Shown: in pieces, positions 29,977-38,999 of the stretch
How positions within the stretch are numbered: position 1 is the first letter of the stretch
Layout of the letters: each line of letters opens with the position of its first letter
DNA from: Desulfobacteraceae bacterium CG2_30_51_40
Lineage (GTDB): Bacteria > Desulfobacterota > DSM-4660 > Desulfatiglandales > Desulfatiglandaceae
Reading direction: 5' to 3'
Length of the DNA stretch: 64,000 nucleotides
Assembly (NCBI GenBank): GCA_001874005.1
Contig: MNYJ01000138.1
Location: 1-64,000, forward strand
Position numbers and translations under genes: made by a program
Notes under the pieces: generated by a model
The model's database searches: none
What the model was told of the DNA's origin: nothing
Seen by the model: the letters and a program-made list of their open reading frames with translations, nothing else

Positions 29977-30843
29977 CTAAATAATCTGGAACTTCTTCAT
30001 CTGCTCAACAATCGCTTCCTTGGGCATGAAACCCTGACCTCTAAATATCTCCTTTCCTGAGGCGTCAAAGAGCACGAGGGTTGGTATCACCTGCACCTTG
30101 AATTTTGCGGCCAGATCCTTGTAACGGTAAACATCAATGACAAGAACCTCCATCCGGTCTGCGTTTTCCGCCTTGATCTCCTTCAAGACAGGCCTTAGCT
30201 GCCGGCAGGGAAGGCATGAGTTGGAGCCGAAATCCACCAGCATGGGCCTGCCGCTTTGAAGGCCCCTGTCAAAATCCTCGCTGGTGTTCGAATCAGGCGG
30301 CTTTGCCGCGATGGACTTAAGCGCCTCATGGTTGATTTTGATGTCGGCCTTTGACCGCAATTCCTCCAGATAAAGGTTATATTGCTCCTCAAGCTTTCCC
30401 TGACTCAATACCTGCTCTATCATCGGCCCCATCTGCTCAAGGGTCTTTCCATCGAGCCTGTCCTTGTGCGTTTCATAAAAGGCCTTAATCTCTTCGGGAG
30501 CAACTTTGGGGGTATCGGAGAAGCGCTTTTCGAGAAAAGCGTCCATAAGATCGTCTTCGTCCTTGATCTGCCTGTCCGGTTTAAAGCCCTGCGCCTTTAT
30601 TTCCTGGATGAGCAGGACCCTCATTATTATGGAATCAACAAGTTTGGCGGGGTCCTCCCTGAACATTGATTTTACCGGCTCTTCAATGGTTTCTATTGCC
30701 TTATGGAATTGAGAGATGTCAATTTTCTCTCCATTTACCGTTGCAATGATTTCTCCAGTACGACCTGTTTGCAGATAAAGAAAAACGCCCGCGGCCGCTA
30801 CAAGGGCGATTGCCGCTATAACCAGAAAAGATTTGTTTCTCAA
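29977..30843 (-). CDS. SurA-like chaperone N-domain fused to a thioredoxin domain
   Basis: IIATVNGEKIDISQFHKAIE..VDSIIMRVLLIQEIKAQG (SurA_N-like); CLPC thioredoxin active site, cis-Pro VQVIPTLVLFD. Confidence 0.75.
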   Translation of the reverse strand: MRNKSFLVIAAIALVAAAGVFLYLQTGRTGEIIATVNGEKIDISQFHKAIETIEEPVKSMFREDPAKLVDSIIMRVLLIQEIKAQGFKPDRQIKDEDDLMDAFLEKRFSDTPKVAPEEIKAFYETHKDRLDGKTLEQMGPMIEQVLSQGKLEEQYNLYLEELRSKADIKINHEALKSIAAKPPDSNTSEDFDRGLQSGRPMLVDFGSNSCLPCRQLRPVLKEIKAENADRMEVLVIDVYRYKDLAAKFKVQVIPTLVLFDASGKEIFRGQGFMPKEAIVEQMKKFQII

Positions 30844-31269
30844 ATGAGCCTCCAGTTGATCATCGGGATGTTGAGAAATATTTATGCGGAGTAATAGCGC
30901 AATTATTAGGCGTCCTCAAAAATGCCTCCGTCCGTGTTAACATCTCGTTAGAAAACCGCTTTTTTACAGCCTGGGAAAAATGCCCAGATGTAAGAGCTTT
31001 AAAATCCCCAAAAAAATGATTTACTGTGAAAATACACCCTCCACCCCGACTCTCCCCCGCGCAGGGGGGAGGGAAATCCTTGGCCTCGTAAAGTGTAGAG
31101 CCGGGGGAGGATTTTCATTTGCGGGGGCGACAAAATATTTCCGTCATGAGCGTTTAAACATGGAAGTAAATCTCAGCGGCCTGTCTTCGGTCCCACGCAC
31201 AGGGTGGCGAGGGATGAGTAAAACGCAGCCAGTAATTCCCTCTGCCTTGCCGAGGTAAGTTCCCATTTC

Positions 31270-32166
31270 CTACTCTGCGAAAAGATTTCCGGGAAACGGC
31301 GGATTAAGCCCCATCGAGGCAGCCTCTTCGTTTATTGCGTCCTTTATGAATGAGCCATGTCTTGGCAGATTGTACGCCTTTCCGTTTATATAGAGAGAGG
31401 GAGTTCCGCTTACACCTGCCGCCAAACCCTCCTCCTTGTCCCTTTCGATAACCTTCACAACGGCCTGATCGTCAAGATCGGTCTTGAAACGGTTCATGTC
31501 AAGCCCTATAGACCCTGCATGAGCTTCAAGATGCTCACGCTCCTGGTTATTCATATCCTTGAAAAGAAGTGCCGCCATCTCCCAGAACTTTCCCTGACGG
31601 TGGGCTGCTTCTGCGGCGCATGATGACAGAAGCGAGCCTTTGTGACTCTTCAGGGGAAAGTGCTTGAAAACGGCCCTTACCATTCCATTTGATGCGCTTA
31701 CAATCCTGTGTAGAAGAGGCAGGAGTTCGCCGCAGAAAGGACACTTAAACTCGGCAAAATCGGCAAGAACAATAGGTGCTTGCGGATTGCCGTCAGTGGG
31801 CCTTCCCTGAACGGTAAGCTGTGCCCTCTTGGTTTCTTTAGCAAACTTTGCCTTCTCTGAAATGATTCTTCTTATGTGCTCTTCCTTTACTCCTTTTGAG
31901 ATAAGAAAGGCTATAATATTGGCATTTTTCAGTGCTACGGGGTCGGCCGGCTTCTTATTGAGACAGGTTGATAAATCCTCCTCGCAGACTCCATAATTTG
32001 TAATATCCTTTAGAAGTCCATCCAGATCGGTTCTCTGGGCCTGGTTCAAACGGGCGATAATAGGGATACTGTCTGGTTCTGCTGCGCCCTCTTCAGCCGG
32101 GCTTAAACCCGAATAAAGGAAAACAATGCCTGCAATACAGCAGATAGAAAATACCATGTTCTTCAT
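31270..32166 (-). CDS. DsbA-family thiol-disulfide oxidoreductase
   Basis: FAEFKCPFCGELLPLLHRI (CPFC); GVSGTPSLYINGKAY; signal peptide. Confidence 0.85.
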   Translation of the reverse strand: MKNMVFSICCIAGIVFLYSGLSPAEEGAAEPDSIPIIARLNQAQRTDLDGLLKDITNYGVCEEDLSTCLNKKPADPVALKNANIIAFLISKGVKEEHIRRIISEKAKFAKETKRAQLTVQGRPTDGNPQAPIVLADFAEFKCPFCGELLPLLHRIVSASNGMVRAVFKHFPLKSHKGSLLSSCAAEAAHRQGKFWEMAALLFKDMNNQEREHLEAHAGSIGLDMNRFKTDLDDQAVVKVIERDKEEGLAAGVSGTPSLYINGKAYNLPRHGSFIKDAINEEAASMGLNPPFPGNLFAE

Positions 32167-32291
32167 GAATAACGCCTCCGCAGTAAAAAGCTTTTTTTCG
32201 GTCTGTTACAGTTAAATTATAAAGGGGGCCCTTCCAAAAATGCCCTGACGGCCCCCTTACGAGCGGACTCATCCGCCTTTATCGAGTGCGT

Positions 32292-32807
32292 TTACTCGAG
32301 CGGTCTTTCATCGGAGGGAGGAGTTCCGCTGTAAATGCCTCCTGCCTTAACCCATGCAAGAAAGCCACCGCTAAGAATGACAGCGCCCTTTACTCCTGCC
32401 TCAAGAAGTTCGCCGGCAGCCTGTCTGTCTTTTCCATCTAGTCCGTCAAGACTGTAAACAAAGACTTTATCCATTTTTTTCAATGAATCGATTGATTTCT
32501 CCGGAAAATGCTCCAGAACTGAATAGACAAGATTGACGGCGCCCTTTATATGCCCCTTAAGGAATTCACTCCTGGGTCTGATATCCAGGAAAACGGCATT
32601 TTCCCTTTCGGTCTCATTTAAAGCATCTTTTACAGAAAAGACCCGGAGGGTATCGGTCACAGATCCGCATCTGGAATCCATACTGAGAGAAGTTGCAAGA
32701 GGCAGGGATTCTTTTCTTGCGCTGTTTCCAAGGAGGGCGAGGAGAGAAGCCGCAATAACAATAGCGGTCATCTGCAAGACTGCCTTAATAACAAGGCCCT
32801 TTTCCAA
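32292..32807 (-). CDS. Rhodanese-like domain protein, membrane anchored
   Basis: ENAVFLDIRPRSEFLKGHIKGAVNL; N-terminal hydrophobic segment. Confidence 0.75.
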   Translation of the reverse strand: MEKGLVIKAVLQMTAIVIAASLLALLGNSARKESLPLATSLSMDSRCGSVTDTLRVFSVKDALNETERENAVFLDIRPRSEFLKGHIKGAVNLVYSVLEHFPEKSIDSLKKMDKVFVYSLDGLDGKDRQAAGELLEAGVKGAVILSGGFLAWVKAGGIYSGTPPSDERPLE

Positions 32808-32912
32808 GATCAGAACATGCCTTCCTTAACTTCCGGATTGATTACGGTGATAAGAATTATATTCCAATCCGTAGATATGTTCAAGGGTATTTGCGGACCT
32901 CTACGGAAACTC

Positions 32913-33431
32913 CTAAAAACAGGCCGGAACCTTAAGCCTCTTTCTGGACTCCTCTTTGGTTCGGATCATGGGATCGCATTTTTCTTTACGCTTTGCCTTC
33001 TCAACCCTTATTTTTTCACCCTTCCACTCAACGACGACCGTCTGATATGGGGAATTGAGCGCGGCGTTATCCAGCGGCAGACGATGCATTGTGAAATGCA
33101 TCATTCTTTTCCTGTTCCATCTCCCGGGATAATAGTCCAGAGGATCAAACTCGAAGAATCCGTCATTAAGAAGTCCTTCAACAACCAGATGTCTTGGCGG
33201 TGAGACAAGGGCCTTCTTGATCCTGTTTTCCAGTTTGGTTTTCTTCGACCTGGAGATGTCTTCGGATACCACCTGTGTAGGGAACTCTCTTCCAGGTGGT
33301 TCTTGGCTGAAGTTTCTTCTTACGGAGGCAAGGTCTCCGACTATCTTTCTCGCGTCCCAGAAGTCCAGGTCCGTGAAGACGTGGTAAGCGTAACTGGTTC
33401 TGCCGGGATGGCAGTGGACGATTCTGGCCAT
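32913..33431 (-). CDS. Hypothetical protein, 172 aa
   Basis: Continuous ORF with AGAGGTGA RBS upstream; no recognised domain. Confidence 0.6.
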   Translation of the reverse strand: MARIVHCHPGRTSYAYHVFTDLDFWDARKIVGDLASVRRNFSQEPPGREFPTQVVSEDISRSKKTKLENRIKKALVSPPRHLVVEGLLNDGFFEFDPLDYYPGRWNRKRMMHFTMHRLPLDNAALNSPYQTVVVEWKGEKIRVEKAKRKEKCDPMIRTKEESRKRLKVPACF

Positions 33432-33562
33432 GGTATCACCTCTATGTTGAATATCCTGAATACGTTTCGGCGCCTCTATAAAAGGAGCAGATAAATGTAC
33501 AGTGCCTATTTACCGTGAAAATACACCCCCCACCCCAACCCTCCCCCCAACTCTATAAATCT

Positions 33563-33634
33563 GGGGGATGGCTTTGCGTAGACCAGGAAAAGTAGACCAG
33601 AGGGCCACATCTACCCCGGATTTTTGAGATTCAT
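33563..33634 (+). repeat. Degenerate copy of the BIME-like repeat, central stem missing
   Basis: GGGGGATGGCTTTGCGTAGACCAGGAAAAG...CTACCCCGGATTTTTGAGATTCAT. Confidence 0.65.
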
Positions 33635-33814
33635 CTGATAAACTAATTATGATTGGCACCGGTGCAATCTATCCGGGGCGGGTTTAGCGATAATATATCC
33701 CCGTTTCCCCAAATCAATATCGGGACAGGGGCCGCTTTATTAATCCGTAGGAGCAATAATGGCGGTTGGAAGGGGATCCGGCGAGGAGGCTGCAACCGGA
33801 TCCCTGGAAGAGGG

Positions 33815-34300
33815 CTATCTCTGGATGGGACTTAGCCACTTGCGGCCTGTTATGAGGAGGAAAAGGGCCGCCAGGAAATAGAGCATCATAAAGGCAAGGT
33901 GGGATAGATCAATGAACATAGTAAACCCGGGTGAAAATACCACATCGGGCAGGTTTTTAAGGACCCTAAAGACTCCTGTAGCTACTACGGCGGAGAGAAG
34001 GGCAATTTGAAGGACGCCCGCTTTTGTAAGGCGGAAGTATTTCCTTCTTGATGCAAAAAAATCAGCTGCCGTATAGGCCATGAGTGCTATAAGGAATATG
34101 GCACCTAGATAGTGGATGTAATGGGTGGCATAGTAATTCGCGCTCCAGCCCAGGCCGGGGATACTGGAGAGCCCATATCTCTTGAATATGGGCATCTGTC
34201 CGAAGCCGGTAAAGGCGAGTACGATAAAGGTCAAGATGTATAGACGTCTGAGAGTCTTCGGGCGGCCGGGAGCCGTTGCCGTTTCAATTTTAGTTTTCAT
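33815..34300 (-). CDS. Cytochrome b-type membrane subunit (formate dehydrogenase gamma/cyt b561-like)
   Basis: About 4 TM helices with His pairs (THYIHYLGAIF, DLSHLAFMM); overlaps the upstream FeS subunit gene. Confidence 0.65.
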   Translation of the reverse strand: MKTKIETATAPGRPKTLRRLYILTFIVLAFTGFGQMPIFKRYGLSSIPGLGWSANYYATHYIHYLGAIFLIALMAYTAADFFASRRKYFRLTKAGVLQIALLSAVVATGVFRVLKNLPDVVFSPGFTMFIDLSHLAFMMLYFLAALFLLITGRKWLSPIQR

Positions 34301-35268
34301 TTTCCGCCCTCCTTTTCCTTGCTGGCAAAGCTTACCATCTTGAGTGCTGCGGCTGCCAGACCAGCAAAGGGAGCTATAACCATAGCCTTGGCGAGGTTAT
34401 CCACATGGGCCATTGAGTCTGCAACCTTTTTAAAATGGGGCTTCCCATCTCCCTTTTCTATTGCTTTGTTCAGCTCTTCAAAGGGGACAGGAGAGACATA
34501 GATGGTGTTGGTACCCCCGTTTTCATCCGCTCCATAGATGTAGCCCCCTATCTCCCGGGCAATCTCCTTTGCCTCTTTTAATATCTCCTCCCTGGGCCCG
34601 ATCTTTTGCACCTTCTCAGGGCATACCTCTATGCAGGCCGGCAACTCGCCCTTTGCCACCCTCTCATAACAGCGGTCGCACTTATACATAACTCCGTTTC
34701 CCCCAAGAGAAGGCAGAATCTTAAGATAAAGACCCACTCCCGTCTGTCTCTGAGGAATCTTCCAAGGGCAGACATCCTTGCATTTAGATCCTCCCAGGCA
34801 GATGTCCGGGTGAATTACGCTTATGCCGTTATCGAGTTTTCTTGCCGCGCCCCATGGGCAGAGATCAGCGCAGGGCGGATTCTGACAGTGCATGCATCTT
34901 CTTGGAAAGGTAAGTTCCTCCTTTTTACCCTTTAAAACCACCTGGGCGTGCTGGATGAATACCCAGTTATATGGAGTGAGTCTGTCGGTTACATCCTTTT
35001 TGCCCGACCAGTCCGAAACCTTCACACTTGATGGGTACATCTTTGGATAGGGTTTAGACGGGACGGGGTATTTCCCGGCGTTAACATCTCTGCATGCCTC
35101 AACGCAGGCCTCGCATCCAATACACTTCCTGATATCTATCAGGGTGGCAAGTTCAGTTTCTTTCGCTCCCTTGACGCTTTCAGGGAGAGCCACGGTGGAG
35201 GCAGCCGCTGCTCCGGCAGCCGCAAGCCCCGATTTTAGGAAAGATCTTCTTGATATGCCTTTTTCCAT
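34297..35268 (-). CDS. Tat-exported 4Fe-4S ferredoxin-type electron transfer subunit
   Basis: Tat motif SRRSFLKSG; multiple Cys clusters (CIGCEACVEAC, CMHCQNPPCADLCPWGA, CKDVCPWKIP, CDRCYERV). Confidence 0.88.
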   Translation of the reverse strand: MEKGISRRSFLKSGLAAAGAAAASTVALPESVKGAKETELATLIDIRKCIGCEACVEACRDVNAGKYPVPSKPYPKMYPSSVKVSDWSGKKDVTDRLTPYNWVFIQHAQVVLKGKKEELTFPRRCMHCQNPPCADLCPWGAARKLDNGISVIHPDICLGGSKCKDVCPWKIPQRQTGVGLYLKILPSLGGNGVMYKCDRCYERVAKGELPACIEVCPEKVQKIGPREEILKEAKEIAREIGGYIYGADENGGTNTIYVSPVPFEELNKAIEKGDGKPHFKKVADSMAHVDNLAKAMVIAPFAGLAAAALKMVSFASKEKEGGK

Positions 35269-35334
35269 GACGAAAATCTCCTGGTTTTAATCCATAAGAT
35301 TCACGTTTCCGGAAAAGGTTTCATAACGATTAAC

Positions 35335-35470
35335 GGCTATGCCCGGGCAGGGCACAACGAAAGATGAAAATCACCCTCACCCATCCCTCCCCCGTCGAGG
35401 GTGAGGGATAAAGGGAAGGGGTATTTTCATATAAACGGTCATGCCCGAATGGGGCACAACGGAGAATGAA
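35335..35470. repeat. Composite intergenic repeat (GGCATGACCG / CCCTCCCCCGTCGAGGG family)
   Basis: ATGCCCGGGCAGGGCACAACGAAAGATGAAAATCACCCTCACCCATCCCTCCCCCGTCGAGGGTGAGGG...TTTTCATATAAACGGTCATGCCCGAATGGGGCACAACG. Confidence 0.8.
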
Positions 35471-35758
35471 AATCTTCCACTTTCTGTATCTCGCACCCTA
35501 GACCTGGGAGGGTAGGGTGGAAGTAATTTCCGCATTAATTTTACGTCTTGGAAGGAGCGCACCCCGGGGCAGGGGCAGCTTCTTGAATCTCCCTCCCTGT
35601 ATGACGGAGGCTGCATTATAGCAGAGTGCTTTGAAGTTTATGTAATTGGAAGACGGACGTATATCAACTTATATGATTGATGAGATAGAACGGCTTAAGC
35701 AGTCCTAATTGGTCGTGCGAGACCTGGGATAAAGGTGCCGTATGCTTTTTCTTATTCA

Positions 35759-36517
35759 TCAGAAAAAAAGGCCGATTTCAAGAAAAGGGCCTCCCGTCCA
35801 ACTGATGATGCGGAGCCCTCTTCTGTCCAGCTGGGCGTCTTCGTAACGATAGCCGGCCGCTATAAAGGCCGGGCCGATCAAGTTGTACTTGACCCTGCCG
35901 AGAAGATCATAAAAGTAATCCGCTGAGCCGAGAGAGATGATGCGCGCCTCGGCTTCAAGGGAAAGGCTTTTGATGATCTGCAATTGCCCGCCCAGGTAGA
36001 GCATGGGAAGCGGAACGGTATATTGTTTGGATTCGGAAACGCCGCTTTGGCTGACTGTGACGTCAAGATCAACCAGTTTGATATTAAGGCCTGCGTCAAT
36101 ATTGAGTTTTCCCAGTGTGGCTGTTTTAATGAAGGGTATTCCGTAGTAGAGGGCAAGATCATATTCATCCATCTCAAGACTGGAGGAAAGGGGGCTGGCA
36201 TTTGAAAATAAAATATCTCCGAAAACAAAGTCTCCTGTGCTTGATCCGTCTCCGTCGTTTTTTACGCGTGAGAACATGAAATAGATGTTCGGAATCATAA
36301 GAGGCATGTCAACCTTGACTCTTCCAAATATTCTAACATCATATCCAAGCTTGAGATCGTCTTCGAGACTTACCGGGTCGCCCCTGTAAGCTAGGTCTCC
36401 TTGAGGCTTTACGTTCCAAACGCCTAGAGCAGCCTCTATGCCTATGGCAGCCGCGTTTAACGGCAGAAATAAAAAGCTCAGTACCGCAAGGATATACAGG
36501 CTCTTTCCGAACTTCAT
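35759..36517 (-). CDS. Outer membrane beta-barrel protein (TIGR04219-like)
   Basis: Signal peptide MKFGKSLYILAVLSFLFLPLNAAA; alternating barrel strands; C-terminal Phe (LEIGLFF). Confidence 0.75.
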   Translation of the reverse strand: MKFGKSLYILAVLSFLFLPLNAAAIGIEAALGVWNVKPQGDLAYRGDPVSLEDDLKLGYDVRIFGRVKVDMPLMIPNIYFMFSRVKNDGDGSSTGDFVFGDILFSNASPLSSSLEMDEYDLALYYGIPFIKTATLGKLNIDAGLNIKLVDLDVTVSQSGVSESKQYTVPLPMLYLGGQLQIIKSLSLEAEARIISLGSADYFYDLLGRVKYNLIGPAFIAAGYRYEDAQLDRRGLRIISWTGGPFLEIGLFF

Positions 36518-36609
36518 AGGTCTTTCCTCCCTGGTCACGAAATACTCCCCATACTGAAGCCGCAGAACGTTGATCCGCAATCGGCTTCCTTTGAATCAGC
36601 ACCCTTATG

Positions 36610-36867
36610 TCATTGCTTTTCGGGGATCACTTTCATCAGATAACTCACAATATCTCTAACGAATTTGAATCCCTGGATGGCCTCATCCGGAATTTGAATC
36701 CCGTACTGTTCTTCGAATTCAAATACCATCTCAACCGCGTCCAGTGAATCCATACCCAGGTCGTCCACAAGGGATGAATCCATGTTGATCTGGTCCTTTT
36801 CGACCTTACCCTTGTCGGCAAGGACGGCTATTACCTTTTCACTTATCTCTTTTTCTGTGTATGCCAT
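36610..36867 (-). CDS. acpP: Acyl carrier protein
   Basis: DDLGMDSLDAVEMVFEFEEQYGIQIPDE. Confidence 0.95.
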   Translation of the reverse strand: MAYTEKEISEKVIAVLADKGKVEKDQINMDSSLVDDLGMDSLDAVEMVFEFEEQYGIQIPDEAIQGFKFVRDIVSYLMKVIPEKQ

Positions 36868-37022
36868 AAAAAAGGCTTCCTCTCCTTCTTTGATTATTAT
36901 AGAAATCCCTAAACTTCGCCTTTACCGAAGACAATAAAGGCGTGATGTCTTTTCCTACTCCGGCCCCCTTCTCTGTGGCCTCTCAGGGCGTGATAATAAA
37001 TTTATAACCCCCGGGACCTTCA

Positions 37023-38267
37023 TTATTCATATCGCTTAAAGACAAGACATGCGTTTACGCTTCCAAAGCCGAAGCCGTTTGAAAGAACGGTCTCTATTTT
37101 CGCTTCTCTGGGCTCGTTGGGGACATAGTCCAGGTCGCATACAGGATCTTTTGTGTGATAATTGATAGTGGCCGGGATCACCTGATGCTCCAGTACAAGG
37201 CAGCATACAACGGCCTCTATGGCCCCCGCCGCGCCTATTGAGTGCCCGATCATGGATTTGGTTGAAGATATGGGGATATTGTAGGCTTCTTCTTTGAATA
37301 ACCTCTTTATGCCGTTTGTTTCAGCGGCGTCATTGGCAACCGTGCTTGTCCCGTGGGCGTTTATATAATCCACGGAATCAACCTCTGCATCCTTGAGAGC
37401 AAGTGCCATTGCCTCGGCTGCGTCCTCGCCTCCGGCCTGAGGCATAGCGATATGATAGGCCCCGCTTGTAAGACCGTAGCCCGCTATTTCCGCGTAGATT
37501 TTTGCACTGCGGCGGCGGGCGTGCTCCAGTTCTTCCAGTACCAGCACGGCCCCGCCTTCTCCCATGACAAAGCCGTCCCTGTCCTTTTCAAAGGGCCTGC
37601 TTGCCTCCAGGGGCGAATCATTCCGCTTGGAGAGCACGCTTCTCATGGCGCAATAGGCCCCATAGGTAAATTGTGTGAGAGGCGCTTCGACTCCTCCCGC
37701 GAGGATGATGTCCGCATCGTCATGCTGAATCTTCCTAAATGCCTCACCGATGCCGTTATTTCCTGACGCGCAGGCGGTTGAGACCACCATGTTAGGGCCT
37801 CTGAGCCCGTACTCGATAGCTATGTGGGAGGATACTGCGTTAGGCGTAACCTTCGGCACGCTCATGGGATTGAAACGGAATGTCCCCTTTTCAAGTGCAA
37901 GTGCTATCTGTTCCTCGTGAAAGAGCGCCCCGCCCAGCCCTGAGCCGATTACCACTCCTATCCTGGTCCTGTTTTCTTTTTCAAGGTCAATGACGCTTTC
38001 CTTGATGGCCATGGAGGCCGCGGCCATTCCGAAATGGACGAATCGGTCAACCCTCTTGGCCTTCTTCTCCGGCATAAAGGCCTCGGGTCTGAAATCTTTT
38101 ACCTCCGCTGCGATCCTGGAATCAAAATGGGATGCGTCAAAGCAAGTAACCGGACCTGCTCCTGATCGTCCCTTGAGATTGGCCTCCCAGAAGGCTTCAA
38201 CGCCTATTCCATTGGCCGCTACTACACCCCGCCCTGTGACTACAACCCTTTTTCGGTTAAAACCCAT
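37023..38267 (-). CDS. fabF: 3-oxoacyl-ACP synthase II
   Basis: VVSTACASGNNGIGEAF (active-site Cys); NAHGTSTVANDAAE; SSTKSMIGHSIGAAGAIE. Confidence 0.93.
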   Translation of the reverse strand: MGFNRKRVVVTGRGVVAANGIGVEAFWEANLKGRSGAGPVTCFDASHFDSRIAAEVKDFRPEAFMPEKKAKRVDRFVHFGMAAASMAIKESVIDLEKENRTRIGVVIGSGLGGALFHEEQIALALEKGTFRFNPMSVPKVTPNAVSSHIAIEYGLRGPNMVVSTACASGNNGIGEAFRKIQHDDADIILAGGVEAPLTQFTYGAYCAMRSVLSKRNDSPLEASRPFEKDRDGFVMGEGGAVLVLEELEHARRRSAKIYAEIAGYGLTSGAYHIAMPQAGGEDAAEAMALALKDAEVDSVDYINAHGTSTVANDAAETNGIKRLFKEEAYNIPISSTKSMIGHSIGAAGAIEAVVCCLVLEHQVIPATINYHTKDPVCDLDYVPNEPREAKIETVLSNGFGFGSVNACLVFKRYE

Positions 38268-38297
38268 AAATTCTCCCTGGAAACCGCAAACGAAGGT

Positions 38298-38410
38298 ATC
38301 AGCTCAAAGATTCGGGGTAGGTGCGGCTTCAGCCGCATGGGAACCGTGCGCCCTGCGCCTGAAGGCGCACCTACAGAAGCTGATTCCTGGTCTGCGCAAA
38401 GCCATCCCCC
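38298..38410 (-). repeat. BIME-like repeat, inverted copy
   Basis: GTAGGTGCGGCTTCAGCCGCATGGGAACCGTGCGCCCTGCGCCTGAAGGCGCACCTAC. Confidence 0.82.
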
Positions 38411-38472
38411 CAATCATGAGCCGATACAAACGAAGTTTATTTAAATGAAAATACATCGTCATACAGGCGAAG

Positions 38473-38572
38473 CCTGTCCCAAATCTCGATCCGGGAGCCC
38501 GTATCCAGTCTTTTTTCCGGCCTTTGCCTGAATGACGACCTGGATTCCGAATCGAATCCGGAATGACGTGCG
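38473..38572. repeat. REP-like palindrome cluster
   Basis: GGCGAAGCCTGTCCCAAATCTCGATCCGGGAGCC...CTGGATTCCGAATCGAATCCGGAATGACG. Confidence 0.7.
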
Positions 38573-38779
38573 GCAATTTCATCCTTCGTTGTGCCCTATC
38601 CGGGCATGACCGTTAGACTAGAGATCATCCATTGAAGGACTTTCATTAAATACTATGAAGAGCAAATCCCGGTCAAGGGATCATTGTGCTTGCATTATTC
38701 AGGGCGCTTTCGTAGCGTGTTAGCGTTTGTGATGCCGGTTTTTTAGGCGATGACCTTGAGGTTGATTCCAATTGCAATG

Positions 38780-38965
38780 CCCTAAATGGGGCGCAACCAA
38801 GGATGAAAATCACCCCCACCCCTCCCTCCCCCGTCGAGGGGGAGGGAATAATGCCGCCGCATCCTGACGTTTCGACGGTAAGGGGAAGGAATAATGCCGC
38901 TACATCCCGACGTTTCGACGTAAAAGGGGGAGGGAATAATAGGAAGGGGCATTCTCTATTTTCTT
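38780..38965. repeat. Composite C-rich repeat with internal tandem duplication
   Basis: GAATAATGCCGCCGCATCCTGACGTTTCGACGGTAAGGG followed by GAATAATGCCGCTACATCCCGACGTTTCGACGTAAAAGGG. Confidence 0.8.
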
Positions 38966-38999
38966 GTAATGTCTCTACAGGTAAGGGGGGGATGGTTGG

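Noticed and set aside
35377-35616. 79-aa minus ORF
   Set aside because: Overlaps the composite intergenic repeat; repeat-derived translation.
38800-38945. CRISPR-like short repeats
   Set aside because: Only two directly adjacent units with no unique spacers; fits a tandem duplication in a dispersed repeat, and no cas genes are present.
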